DNA of 64,000 nt. Source: Moniliella sp. 'wahieum'. Taxonomy: Eukaryota; Basidiomycota; Moniliellomycetes; Moniliellales; Moniliellaceae. The notes beneath the pieces were generated by a model. It was not told the origin of the DNA, searched no databases, and saw only the letters and a program-made list of their open reading frames with translations. This document shows positions 23,407-34,040 of the stretch, one piece after another. The translations under genes and the position numbers were made by a program. The first letter of the stretch is position 1. Each line of letters starts with the position of its first letter. Location: the NCBI GenBank assembly GCA_003971905.1, contig RSEE01000015.1, forward strand, positions 62,001 to 126,000, in the 5' to 3' direction.

Positions 23407-23953
23407 GAAATGAGAGGAACTTCGGTTCTGAAGAAGGACTTGCCCCCCCAAGCGGAATCGGTCGCGATCGACTTCATCACACGGGCTGGAATTTACCCCT
23501 CTTGCTGCTCGTACCAAGAAAGAGGCGAAGAAAGATGCTGTGGCCGAGTGAGGCTCTTTCCAAGAATACATGGGTTTTGCGATCGGATATACCCTTCCGT
23601 TGGCCATCCAGCGCACTGTTGCCACTCCTGCTTTTTGTAGATGCATCCCACGCCAGTTTTGTGTTGCGCATGGTTATCGACCTCCAATCCATATGTGAGT
23701 GCTACGATAACAACCCATATAGCGAGAGTGTCCGTGACGATCACGATTGGAAACTATGGGAGAGGGAGCAGACCAAAGAAGCGAACAGCGGAGGGGGACG
23801 GGAGGCAGGGCACAGGGTGACGGATGCTTCGAAGTGCGTCCACCTCAAGGGGCCTGAGAGTGAAGGACCATACCGAAAGGAAGCGAACGAAGAGATACGG
23901 TGTGGCGAAGCAGATGCAAGAGACCGAAAAGTAGGGCACTAAGGAGGTTTCCC
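23407..23953. other. Possible 3' continuation of the uncharacterised gene
   Basis: Short protein-like stretches in changing frames on the plus strand, including a hydrophobic MGFAIGYTLPLAIQRTVATP at about 23572-23630, suggest that the preceding gene may extend to about 23690. No independent gene recognised. The right end is the 3' flank of casein kinase I. Confidence 0.35.
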
Positions 23954-25383
23954 TCACACACACCACACGTCAAGATATGAAGGAAGGTGTTGGGTCGTCT
24001 TGTGCTTGAGGCGTGAGTGGGGCGTCAATGGGCTTTGCAGGCGAAGGAGGGTTGTGCGGGCGATGCCGCAGCTCACCCCCCAAGCCCCGGCGGAGGGCAC
24101 CGCCGATGCATCGCCCTCGTTGGCACCGAGACCGGTCAGCTGAGTTGAACCTGCTTGGGTCGCGGCCTCACGGATCGCCATGTTCGACCCAGGAGGTTGT
24201 ACTGGAACCGAGTTTAGACCCACAGCAGTAGGGCGCGAGCGTCCAGTTTCTCCGAGACTGGAGTGGACATCCCTCCTGGGCGGCGTTGAGACGCGCCTCT
24301 CCCGATGCCCGATGCGCCTTGGGCCGGGCAACTTGCCCCGCATGCACCGCGTCCGACTGGGTGGCTTGTTGTTGTTGTTGCTGGTGCCGGCGTCGGCGCT
24401 CCCTTTCCTCGGCCCGGCGTTCGCGTTCGCGCTCCCGCGCTCGCGGTGCTGCTTCTGGACCGAGGCTTCCCACCCCTTACCGTCATTGAGTAGGTTCCAA
24501 TCGTACTGATCGTCCTCCTGCTCACCTCGGGACTTGAGCACATTGTCCATCAAATCGCGGATAAAGTCATAGTCGGGCTCCTCATCAAAGCCAAGTTTGC
24601 GCACATAGTTGAGGTAAATAGCGAATTCCTCTGGAAGGCCTTCGCACAACTTGGCCACCGGGGTGGACTGCTTGGTATCGCCAATCTTTTCGTACTTTTG
24701 TCTGTTGGTGGCGGCCTTGAGTCCCTGCCAAGGCAGGGAGCCGCGGAGAAAGTACATAAACACATGTCCGAGCGACTCGAGGTCATCCCGGCGTGACTGC
24801 TCGCGACCGAGGTGGGTGTTGATGGACATATACCGAGCCGTACCAGAAAGAGACTTGCGCTCACGGTAAGGGATGTGCTGCTTGGTCTTGGGGTCGCGGT
24901 AGAGCTTGGCCATGCCAAAGTCGACGAGGTGGACCACGTTGGCCCCCTTGGTACCGGCCGGCCAATGAGGAAGTTGTCGGGCTTGATGTCGCGGTAGATG
25001 AGGTTCTTTTCGTGGACGCTCTGGATGCGTGTGATCATCTGCTTGGCAGTCATGCATACCGTCTTGACTCCAAACTTGCGCCCACACATGTCAAACAGGT
25101 CCTCGAGGGAGGGCCCGAGGAGGTCGATGACGAGGACGTTGTGCAGGCCCTCTTGGCCAAAGTAGTAGACCTGGGGGATGCCAAAGGATCCGCTCAGGAT
25201 CTTGTACGAGCGGTACTCGTCGCGCAGCTGCGGGGCATCGCTCTTGCGCGGCTCAAATTTGATGGCAACGGTTTGGCTGTTGAGCAGGTTGACGCCTTCA
25301 AAGATGACGCCAAAGGAGCCCTCGCCAATCTTGCGGCCGACCTTGTAGTGGATGCCAACGACGTTGGCGGAGGAGCTGGACAT
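23954..25383 (-). CDS. Casein kinase I, Yck/Cki1 (CK1-gamma-like) type
   Basis: Constitutive acidic-directed Ser/Thr kinase acting at membranes in nutrient sensing, endocytosis and morphogenesis. Start [20 protein letters not shown] at 25383, 351 bp from the divergent Pol5 gene. Kinase landmarks: [76 protein letters not shown], the CK1-specific [20 protein letters not shown] (SIN instead of APE) and [20 protein letters not shown]. One base is missing near 24960 between DNFLIGRP and GTKGANVVH. The tail has an Asn- or Gln-repeat (frame dependent) near 24370 and ends at 23954. The C-terminal Cys-Cys lipidation motif of Yck proteins is not visible in this frame, perhaps because of another indel. 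Confidence 0.92.
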
Positions 25384-25734
25384 GGGGCGGGGGCGGGCAG
25401 GGCGCGCGGGGCTGGACGCGGAATGTTGCGTGGATGGCGTGGACGGGTGGATGGCGTGGATGGCGTGGACGGCGTCGAACGGGTGCCGAACTTGGGAGCG
25501 TCTGTCTGGTTGCGTCGGGCGCTCGTACTGGCTAGGCTGCCGCCGCCGAACGGGGCCAGCCAGGCAGCTCCCCAGCCCAGCCCAGCCAGGCACCCCGCAC
25601 ACGTGACCGGCACATCCCCATTCCGCCTCGGCTGCTTCCGCCCATTTTCTTTTTTTTTCTGGCCCGGTGCGCCTGCCTGCCGCATCCAGGCCGCCCAGCC
25701 GCCTCCGCCCTTCCCACGACCGCCCCCGCCCCCA
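25384..25734. promoter_or_regulatory. Bidirectional promoter of casein kinase I and Pol5
   Basis: 351 bp between two divergent start codons. Contains TGGATGGCG-type direct repeats near 25431-25465 and a T-run near 25650. No other feature seen. Confidence 0.5.
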
Positions 25735-28700
25735 ATGAGCGACGGCACGCTCGCTCTCTTCTGGACGCTTGCGTCCGACGAGCCCGACAAGCGCATCGGG
25801 GCTGCCGAGGCGCTGGCCACCGCCCTCGCGCCCCTCCTTGCCACGGCCGAGGCCGCCGACGCCGACATCGAGCCCGCCGTGCTGGCCCAAGCCGACGAGC
25901 CCCTCCAGCAGGGCGACTGGCTCCAACCGCCCAGCCCCGAGAGCGTCAAGGCCGCCCAGGCCGCCCTCGACCGCCTTCCCCGCGAGGTGTCCTATGCCAT
26001 GACCCGTCTTGTGCGTGGCCTCGCCTCTCTCGTGCGTCGGCCCGGCTTGGGTTTGCAACCGCGCTGGCCCCGCTCTTGGCGCGCTGCACGACCCTGGCGA
26101 AGAACCGTCTGTCGCCCACGGCGTTTCTCAAGCTTGTTCTCCACAACACCTCTGTTTCTTCGCGTGCATCGGGCCAGGAGGAGCGCGACGCCCTCTTTGC
26201 CAAGCTCTTTGCCATCCATGCCCTCGCCCTCGGCCCCGCGTTGAGCCACACCTACGACCCTGCCCCGCACGCGCCCTCCAGCTAGCCACCCGCATCACTC
26301 TCGCCACTGCTGCATCCAAATCCTGGCTGTCAGATGCCGCTGCGGCCGTTCTGGTTCAGCTTTACCGGGTTAGCGCGGGAGCAACCCTCCCGAGGCCGAG
26401 GAGTGGATGCGCAACAAACTTTCCCCCTCGCGTCGGCGGGACGGGCAGTGCTCAGTTCGGACCGGATTGCTATTCTCCTTGCCATTCAAAACACCCTTCC
26501 CGCTCCTTCCTATACGATTGCGGACGACTGGGCGGAGCGCGTCTGCCCGCCTTTGGTGGTACCTACCGTACTGGCAAGGGAAAACGTATCTGTTCTTGCT
26601 GCGCTCCTGCTGGACCAAAAAGTGGAGGAGAAGGACACTGCACAAGCGGCCAACAAGGGGCCAGTACCTGGTCGGCCGAGTTACCCATGAGTTGCGCCTG
26701 CTTGTCGAGCTTTACTCGTCTCCTGAGCCTCTCCAAGGGGTCTGCTCCCTCGCCGCAATCTGGACTTCGGTGGTGGACGAAACCTGCTGGCCGATTCGGC
26801 CTCGGCCGAGCGCAAGCTGTGGGGCTTCAGATGTTCCAGACGACGCTCTTGGCTTTGAGCCAACGGGACTGGCGCAGCGCAGCTGATCGCTCCGCTCTTG
26901 ACGTCCAATTGGTGCGGCAACTCGCTTACCACTCGAGGAAATCCGACCGGCTTCTTTACGCCGCTGCGGTACAGACGCTCGACACGCTTGGCTACGTCGC
27001 CCGACCCCACCTTGGCACGCACCATTCTTGGAACGGGTGCCTTGGCGAGCACCCTGACCAAGGCACAGTCGGCAGCATTCTCCCTGCTACTGTACTTTCT
27101 GGCCTGGTACAGGACCCTAGCGAGACCCAAAAGTACCTTGCGACGGTGCAGGAGACGCTCACTACATTCCTCCAGCCCCCCCTCTGAGGAGCAAGAGGAA
27201 AAGACCATTCCTCCCCGAGCTGCTTGGGCCTTGGATGAGCTCATCCACATTCTCCGCGTCGGTGGGAAGAAGGAGGAAGCGACGGCGCATCAGGTGCTGG
27301 GATGTTGTCCCTGTACGCTTCGGTCGCACCCAAGCAAGGTTTGTCCCCCGGAGGGTATGACTGTGCCGATCCCCGTTTCGGAGCAGCATTGGCCTTGGCC
27401 CCTTTGCTTTGGGCCCCTCCTTTCGGCTCTTGTATCTGAGTGAGGCAGAGACCCACTGGCTCCCGTGGGTGTGGGAACGAATTGGGACGTTGGCCTCGGC
27501 TGCGTTCCCGACGAGTCGGCCAAGCCAAAGGGGAAGAAGCGTCGTTCGTCCGCCGGCCCGGCGGTCCCAACCGCCTCCTGGCTCTTGCCCAGGGATGGGC
27601 GAGGCGCTGGCCGGGGCGCCTCTGACTGAACGGGAGCACGAGCACGAGGTGGACCCAGCTGTGGCACTCCAGCAGGCTCGCACGGTGGTAGCCAGGTTGC
27701 AGTCCCGACAGGGTTCGACCGACTTGGCTCTGCGCGACTTGGTTGTCGCCTGTGGTTTGTACACGCTCAAGGAACCGCAGGGCGGTGCCGAGGCCTTGTC
27801 CCAAGCCCTGCTTGTGGTGGATCAGGAGGAAGAGGACGATGGCCTACTCATTCAAGCCGTCTTGGTCTGCACCGAGCAACCGTCGGCGTTCCTTCGCTCT
27901 GTGGCCGAACGCACGTTTGCGGCGTACGCGGCCCAATTGACCCCTTCGGCGATTGAGGCGGTGGTGAGGCAGCTTCTCCCTCCACTGGAAGACGAGGAGG
28001 AGGAGGAAGAGGAGGAGATGGAAGAAGAGGAGATGCCATGTCGGGTGTAGAGGAAGAGGAGGAGGATTCGGACCTCAGCTCCTCCGACTCGGAAGCGGAG
28101 TCAGACGGAGAGGAGGATGGCGAGCTGGATCCCGAATTGGTCAAGAAGCTTGAGGAGGCTTTGGGAGACGATGGGGATGAGGATGCCGAGGATGCCGAGT
28201 CGGTTGTGGCAGGCGACGAGGAGATGTTGGCGCTGGACAGCAAGTTGGCTCAGATCTTCCGCCTGCGTCAGCGTGCAGCCGAGGGATCCTCCACCAAGTC
28301 CAAGCGGGCACAGGCGGCGGCAGCCGCGGCAGTGCAGAACCGCCTGCTGGACCTTCTGGATGTGTTTGTGCGCAAAAGCATCAAGGTGGCCCACTCCGCT
28401 GGGCAAGACGCGCCCAACGCCGGCAGCCAATCTTCCACTGTCATCTTCCTTCTGGAGCCGTTGCTGGCCATTGTCACGGACGCTCAGGCGGACAACAGGG
28501 CGGCGTCGAAGAGCAAAGCGGACAAGAGCAAGACCAAGTCCAAGGCCCGCCAAGCTCGTGCCGAGGCAAGTGGCATCAAAGCAGCCAAGGCAACCGCATT
28601 GATCGCTCGGATTGTGGGGGCCAAGGACCCATCTCTTTGCCCGAAGGATCGGTGGCCCGGACGCAAGCGACCGAGTTGGTAACCAAACTTTTGGCCACCT

Positions 28701-29581
28701 TGTCGAGCCCAACCACTCCGCCTGCTGCACAGGAAGCCGAGAAGGTGACTCTCTTCCTCACCCGATCGCTGCTGCACTCCTCCTCTCAGGAGGGGCGGAG
28801 CGCTCTAGTGGCGGCTTACACTGAAGCAATTCAGGCCTCGCTTGGGTTGGGCGAGAACCGCAAGTCGTCCATTCGGGCCAAGTTCTTGTCTGATGCCTTG
28901 AACCGCTTCCCACAACTGGGCTGGGCCGTGCGCGAAGTCCCCTTGCCTGCTCTGACGCTTCAAGAAGAGAAGAAGACACAGCCGCTCCAAGCATTGGCGT
29001 TGGTCCAGGTTGTGGCCAACCAGGCAGTACTGGGAGCAACGAAGGGTGCGACGGGCAAGCCCAAGGAGGTGCAAGCGTACCTCTCCCAGGTGTTCAACGC
29101 TGCCCTTAGTCTGGCGGAGGAGGAGGCCGGCCTTTCCACCCCCACTCCCACTCGGGCCAAGGAGGAGATCAAGTTCCTGATGGCGGTTCAGAGGATGCGG
29201 CGGCGTGTGGACGGCAAGGCCGAAGGCTCCAAAGAGGAGAAGAGTCGGTTGAACACACTGTACATGGCGCTGACTGGTGGGGTGTATGGGGCCACAAAGA
29301 GTGTGCATGGGCTTGCCAAGCAGCTGCTGGGCATGGTGGGGGCCCCATTGGACAAGGAAGCTTCCTCGGTGGCGCACAAAGACTCCAAGGACAAGAGCAA
29401 GAAGCGCTCGGCGGCTGAGGAGCCGCAGGAGGACACGTCGCTGTACCCCGACGCGGACACGACGGCTGCCTCCTTTGTGTCTGCCCTGGATGAGGTCCCG
29501 GACCAGTCGATGGTCAGTGCGACGGGAAGTATGGCGTCGAAGAAGAGCAAGAAGAAGAGCAAGAAGCAGAAGACGGCGTGA
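25735..29581 (+). CDS. Pol5/MYBBP1A-like nucleolar protein
   Basis: Nucleolar HEAT-repeat protein needed for rRNA synthesis and ribosome assembly; despite the name Pol5 it is not a working DNA polymerase. Start [20 protein letters not shown]. The conserved block [13 protein letters not shown]...GLGFATAL (frame change near 26035) and [16 protein letters not shown] follow. A long acidic region at 27990-28110 (runs of Glu, then [20 protein letters not shown]) and [19 protein letters not shown] are characteristic, as is the lysine-rich C-terminus [16 protein letters not shown]. The span equals about 1,280 residues without introns. Frame breaks are dense between 26.0 and 28.0 kb; the last kilobase is clean. 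Confidence 0.85.
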
Positions 29582-30161
29582 TTGCTGCTGATTGTTTCCA
29601 GCCGTCTGTCCTGTTCCTGCTGCCCTCCCCCATCTGCAAAAGCGTGTGCACCGTGTAGCGAATCGCATCTATTCTCATGTTGCCATACCAACGCTTTGTA
29701 TATCTGCACTCACTCTTAGTAGGACTACGCTTGTGCTAGGGATACCGAGTGCTTCCAACCATGCACACCGCCATAGGGAGCAAAAGAAGCCAGTAAGGTT
29801 GTCGGGAGGTTCCCATATTCAATGGGGGAGACATTGGGAGAGAACAGGGGGGTAAGCGGGAAGAACTCAGCAAAAAGTAATTGCTTCGTGCCAGGCTCGA
29901 ACTGGCGACCTCAGGATGGCGTGGATGGACCACTCATACAGGGAGTATGAGACCTGCGCGCTAGCCAACTGCGCCAACGAAGCGGGTTTGCTCATGGCCC
30001 GCACCCATAGAATGAATACTAGTGCGACTGCTGGCACATCCGCTGGGGAGCAATTAATTAATTCGGCAAGCCAGTCATTTCACAGGCACAACAGCAGCTC
30101 GTGTGGCTTTGTGTCGCCCCCACCAGTCGCCACCTCCATCCCCATCCTCGGCCGCCTCGCC
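29582..30161. other. Intergenic region with tRNA-Met
   Basis: 3' flank of Pol5, tRNA-Met on the minus strand, and the fasciclin gene promoter. Nothing else recognised. Confidence 0.5.
29882..29983 (-). tRNA. Elongator tRNA-Met (CAT), with intron
   Basis: On the minus strand acceptor GCTTCGT pairs perfectly with ACGAAGC and is followed by A. D-arm TGGCGCAGTTGGCTAGCGCG, anticodon loop CT-CAT-A with stem CAGGT, an intron of about 28 nt, 3' stem ATCCTG, variable AGGTC, and T-arm GCCAGTTCGAGCCTGGC. A five-T run follows downstream on that strand. The best formed tRNA in the window. Confidence 0.9.
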
Positions 30162-33100
30162 ATGCGCAGACTCGCGCAGCCCATGGGCATGCTCGTCCTC
30201 TTCATCACCACCGTCATCGCCACAGCCATAGCAGCCGCATCTGCTCCCTCCCCAGCATCCACCGCCGCCGCCCCACAGCACCCGAAGCGCATGCACCGCC
30301 GTGGCCCATCACACCCCATCAGGACCATGGTGGCGTCCAGAGCAACGTGTTGGACCTGCTCGCTGCTTCAGCAGACCATAGGGTGCTGGTACGGCTCCTC
30401 CAGCGCGCACGGATCATCCCGTCCATCAATGATCTGCAGCACCAGGGTACCAAACTCACCTTCATTGCGCCCGTCGACTCCGCCTGGCCGCCTGCTGTAC
30501 AGCAGGCGTTCGCCAACGACTCGGTGGCCGAGAAGACCCAGCGTTTGGCTCTCGCGTCTCTCTTCAACGCCACCGCCTCCCAACCAGACGCTGTTGATGC
30601 CGAGCTGGCTTCGTTGCTGCAGTACCACATCGTCCGCCGCTCCCTTCTCCCACAGCTCATCCACCCTCCCACGTCGCATGGCCGGCATCTCGAGTCGACA
30701 CTGCTTGTCCCGCACCGCAGAAATGCTGGCCAGGCTGCATCCTTGGCCCCAGTCCTGACTGGCCACCAACAAATTTTCGTTGACTACTCGGGCAACGTCA
30801 CCTTTGGCTGGTCCTATGGCCCTGTTGCTTCGCCCAACACCACCTCTGCCTCCAACTCCTCGGCGACAATTCGCACCGCAGAGGGTCTGTATGGCATCAA
30901 TTGCACCAAAGGTCTGGTCGTGGCTGTAGATGGGGTGCTAGAACGTCCTCCCCCGCTTACTACTTTGATGCGGACTCACCCTCAACTGAGCTACCTCTCC
31001 CGCCTCATGGATCTAGGAACGGGACGCCTCCCCTTACCGGTCCCCTTGGACTCGGCGGATCTGACTGCCTTTCTGCCCACCGACCCGGCCTTTCTTTCTT
31101 CCGCCTCCGGGCTCACTTTGGATGAGTCAACCTGGCTCGAGGACGCCAACGACTCCCTCGCTGCCCATGACCGCGCCAAGTTGGTCGCATGGCATATTGC
31201 CGCCAAAGAGAAAGTACTCTATCTCCCCTTCCAGGAACGGAAACAGAACATCACCATGGCGCTTGGTGGATCGTATACTCTCGATCCCCACGGAAGTAAC
31301 GACAATGGCCCGCAACTTGGCCCGGCCGAGGTGGTGGAAGAGTCTATACTGGTGGAAAATGGGGTGGTCCATCTACTGGGTTCGGTCTTGTCGCCCTACC
31401 GTGTTGCCCCGGCACGGTCGATCCTCCCTATGAACATGCATCGCGTTCTCGCGGCCCGGGGGCGGGCCAGTTTGCCGACCTGCTGCAACAGAATGGGTTG
31501 GGTTGGGCTATCAATCAACCGGCATGGCCGACGCTAGAGGACCCTTCTCACCCCAGCGGGGGAGAAATCCCTTCCCATGAGGACAAGGTCCCTGACCGAC
31601 TTACTGTGCTGGCACTCACAGACGATTTTTTGACTGGACTTGCTCTCCCCTTTGGTCGATTTGCTCCTGGGTATAATACAACGGGAAGGGACGTTGATGC
31701 ACCAAAGAGCCACCAAACTGGCACAGCCAACGAAGTGGCGCGGGAGAAGCTCAAGGATCAACTCAGCTACCACATTCTCCCTGCCGGATGGGGTCTGTTC
31801 AACCTAACCGATCCAGGGATGCAAATTTCCAGTAGCAGAAAATGGATCCAATATCGGTACCTTTTACCTACCCAGCTCTACCCTTCTGGATTGGGTGGCC
31901 GGCGTCAACGGCTCGATGTGCAAGTGCAGATCCCCGCTGGCGACGATCACGATGATGAAGATGACCATGACCATAAGGACGAGACGACGCTCCCCAGCAC
32001 CAGTGCCTCCAGTTCAGTCCAAGTCATCTTTGGTGGACGCGCGGCCCTGGACCTGGAACCCATCACAGTGGGCTCAAGGGGGGACGTACTTTGGTTCCTT
32101 CGTGGAGCACTCAAGCCCCCAAAGACGTGTTCAACGTTCTTCTTAGTGTTGGTGCGGGGGACTTGAGCCAATCTCCCTCTTCTGAGGGGGGAGTGGCCCT
32201 CTTTGCCTCCTGGCTGTCGGCAACAGAGAAAACGCGCTCGCTCCTTGAACGGGGGCAGAACATTACGGGACTTGTACCGCGGGATGAAGCTCTGTCTGCG
32301 CAGCGTCTGGGTAAATTGTTTCTCAATGCGATCACTCGCTCCTCTTCCAACCTTGCTCGCGTGACGGAGTTTGTTTTTGTTCACGATGTGGTTTATACGG
32401 AAGACTTCCCCTCCTCCCCGTCCATGATCACACTACATGATCAGATCCCTCTCCTCTTCTCCGACCCTGACCCCTTCTCCTCCCGTCTTCGAAACTCTCG
32501 AGGGCGAGGACGTTTCTCTTGGGTCGTACAGCTCGCCGCACCATGGCGCCTCCTTGTTCGCCGCTACGCCTGAGCGGGGACAGGATGTGGTGGCGGACCT
32601 CCAAGGCAAGCACGACCTCTTGACCAACACGGGTGTTATCCATCTTGTGGACTCGCTCCTTCTCCCTGCCGATCTGGAAGTGTCGATTGTACGTGCGGTT
32701 CTGTTTCTGTGTTCACTGGCTAACGTTCTCTAGGCGGACCTGTTGCTTTCGTCGGATGTGACGGAGATGTACGAGTTGGTATCCAAGACGCGCTTTGCTC
32801 ATATTCTGGGGTCGGATTCTACGTCTGCCACTGCGGCCTCGAACAATGGGACCGAAGGGGACCCCCACGCGCCAATGCCGTACGTTCTTCTCGCACCCAA
32901 ATCCGGAGCGTTCTCACCACGCCTCCTGGCCCTGCTGCACAACAACTCGGAAGCGCGCGAGGCGTTCGTTGCTCGCCATCTGATCAAGTTGCCCGGTGCG
33001 ACGGACGATTGCTCGCTCCTTGGCACGAGCAGGTGGCGTACCGAGGGGGCGGAAGACGAGCGAGCCCGGATCCGCCCCACTTTTTTCGGGTGGCGCGGTT

Positions 33101-33672
33101 GGACCAAGTTGGGATGGCTCCCCAAGCGTCCATCTCCCGATCTGCCTTGGCCCCCTGCCCCCCCGGCCCCGCACCGCGGACCAACCCTCTACATGGGTTC
33201 ACCCCTTTGGACCTCACGGATGGCGTGGTGTGGGGGACGTGCGCCAACAACCGTTTGAACCAACTGGTTCTGCGTGTCGCACCGGCCTCGAGCGAGAAAG
33301 AAAGGAGCCCGCCATTGGGGAGCGGGCAAGGGCCCACCTACCTGGTAGGAATCAACAACGCCTACGGTTCAGCGTCGGGAAAGGGCCATTCGGCCCATGT
33401 GGTGGACCACGGGGTGCAAGTGCCGCTTCGAAGCAAGCGCCCAGGTCTCAACCAAGTACTGTCAACAGTGGCGGGGTGGGGGTACTGGATTGACTCGGTT
33501 TGTGGTGTACAACCCGCTGTGGGATACGCCCCAACAGCATTGGACGGCCTGGCTGCTGTTCCTGGCGGCTGTGGGCGCAGGGTGCTTCCTGGTCTACCGC
33601 TTGTTCCAAGTATGTGAGGAGCACCGTCGCGCACGTCGTCTTGCCGAGCCGCTCGAGGGGGAAGAGGAGTAA
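30162..33672 (+). CDS. Membrane-anchored multi-fasciclin (FAS1) protein, Fsc1-like
   Basis: Start MRRLAQPMGMLVLFITTVIA is a signal peptide, followed by a long luminal region with about five FAS1 units and many N-glycosylation sites (NATASQ, NVTFGW, NTTSAS, NITMAL). FAS1 landmarks include GTKLTFIAPVDSAW, TAFLPTDPAF, ILVENGVVHLLGSVL, DRLTVLALTDDFL, TNTGVIHLVDSLLLP and PYVLLAPKSGAF. One TM helix (WTAWLLFLAAVGAGCFLVYR) and a charged tail end the protein at 33670-33672. Intron 32689-32733 (45 nt, GTACGT, CTAAC). The architecture matches S. pombe Fsc1, a vacuolar-membrane protein for autophagosome-vacuole fusion, and budding yeast YLR001C; function here is inferred. Frame breaks near 30300, 31470, 32100, 32480 and 33000-33450. 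Confidence 0.82.
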
Positions 33673-34040
33673 CAAGGATAATCACGATTCCCCTCCTCGT
33701 TGCCACGCCCGCCCTTGTTTTTTTTTCGTTCTCGTCCGCTCCCCAGTTCCTTCCCCATGACCCGCATTTCTTGTACGATTTCCATTTCGCATCCACTTAG
33801 GCTCAACGTGTATGATATGCTTGTAAGCGTGTCCCGCTCGGCTTGGGCGGGATGGGCTGTGATTGGTAGCCGCCTCTCTCCTTCGCCATCGTACCGTCTG
33901 CCGCCACCTGTTTTGACATATGCATTCCCAAGGTCTAAAGCCTATGGTCCACTGGCCATTCTCACGCTCCTCAAGGGGTGAGTCCATCCTGGTTCTTCCT
34001 CTGGTTCCCTCTATACAGGGCTTCCTTTCACATCCCCATG
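33673..34040. other. Intergenic region between convergent genes
   Basis: 3' flanks of the fasciclin gene and DDX41. No feature recognised. Confidence 0.4.

Noticed and set aside
25012-26244. 410-codon plus-strand frame spanning casein kinase I and the start of Pol5
   Set aside because: The left half is antisense to the kinase and the right half is out of frame with Pol5; no protein feature.
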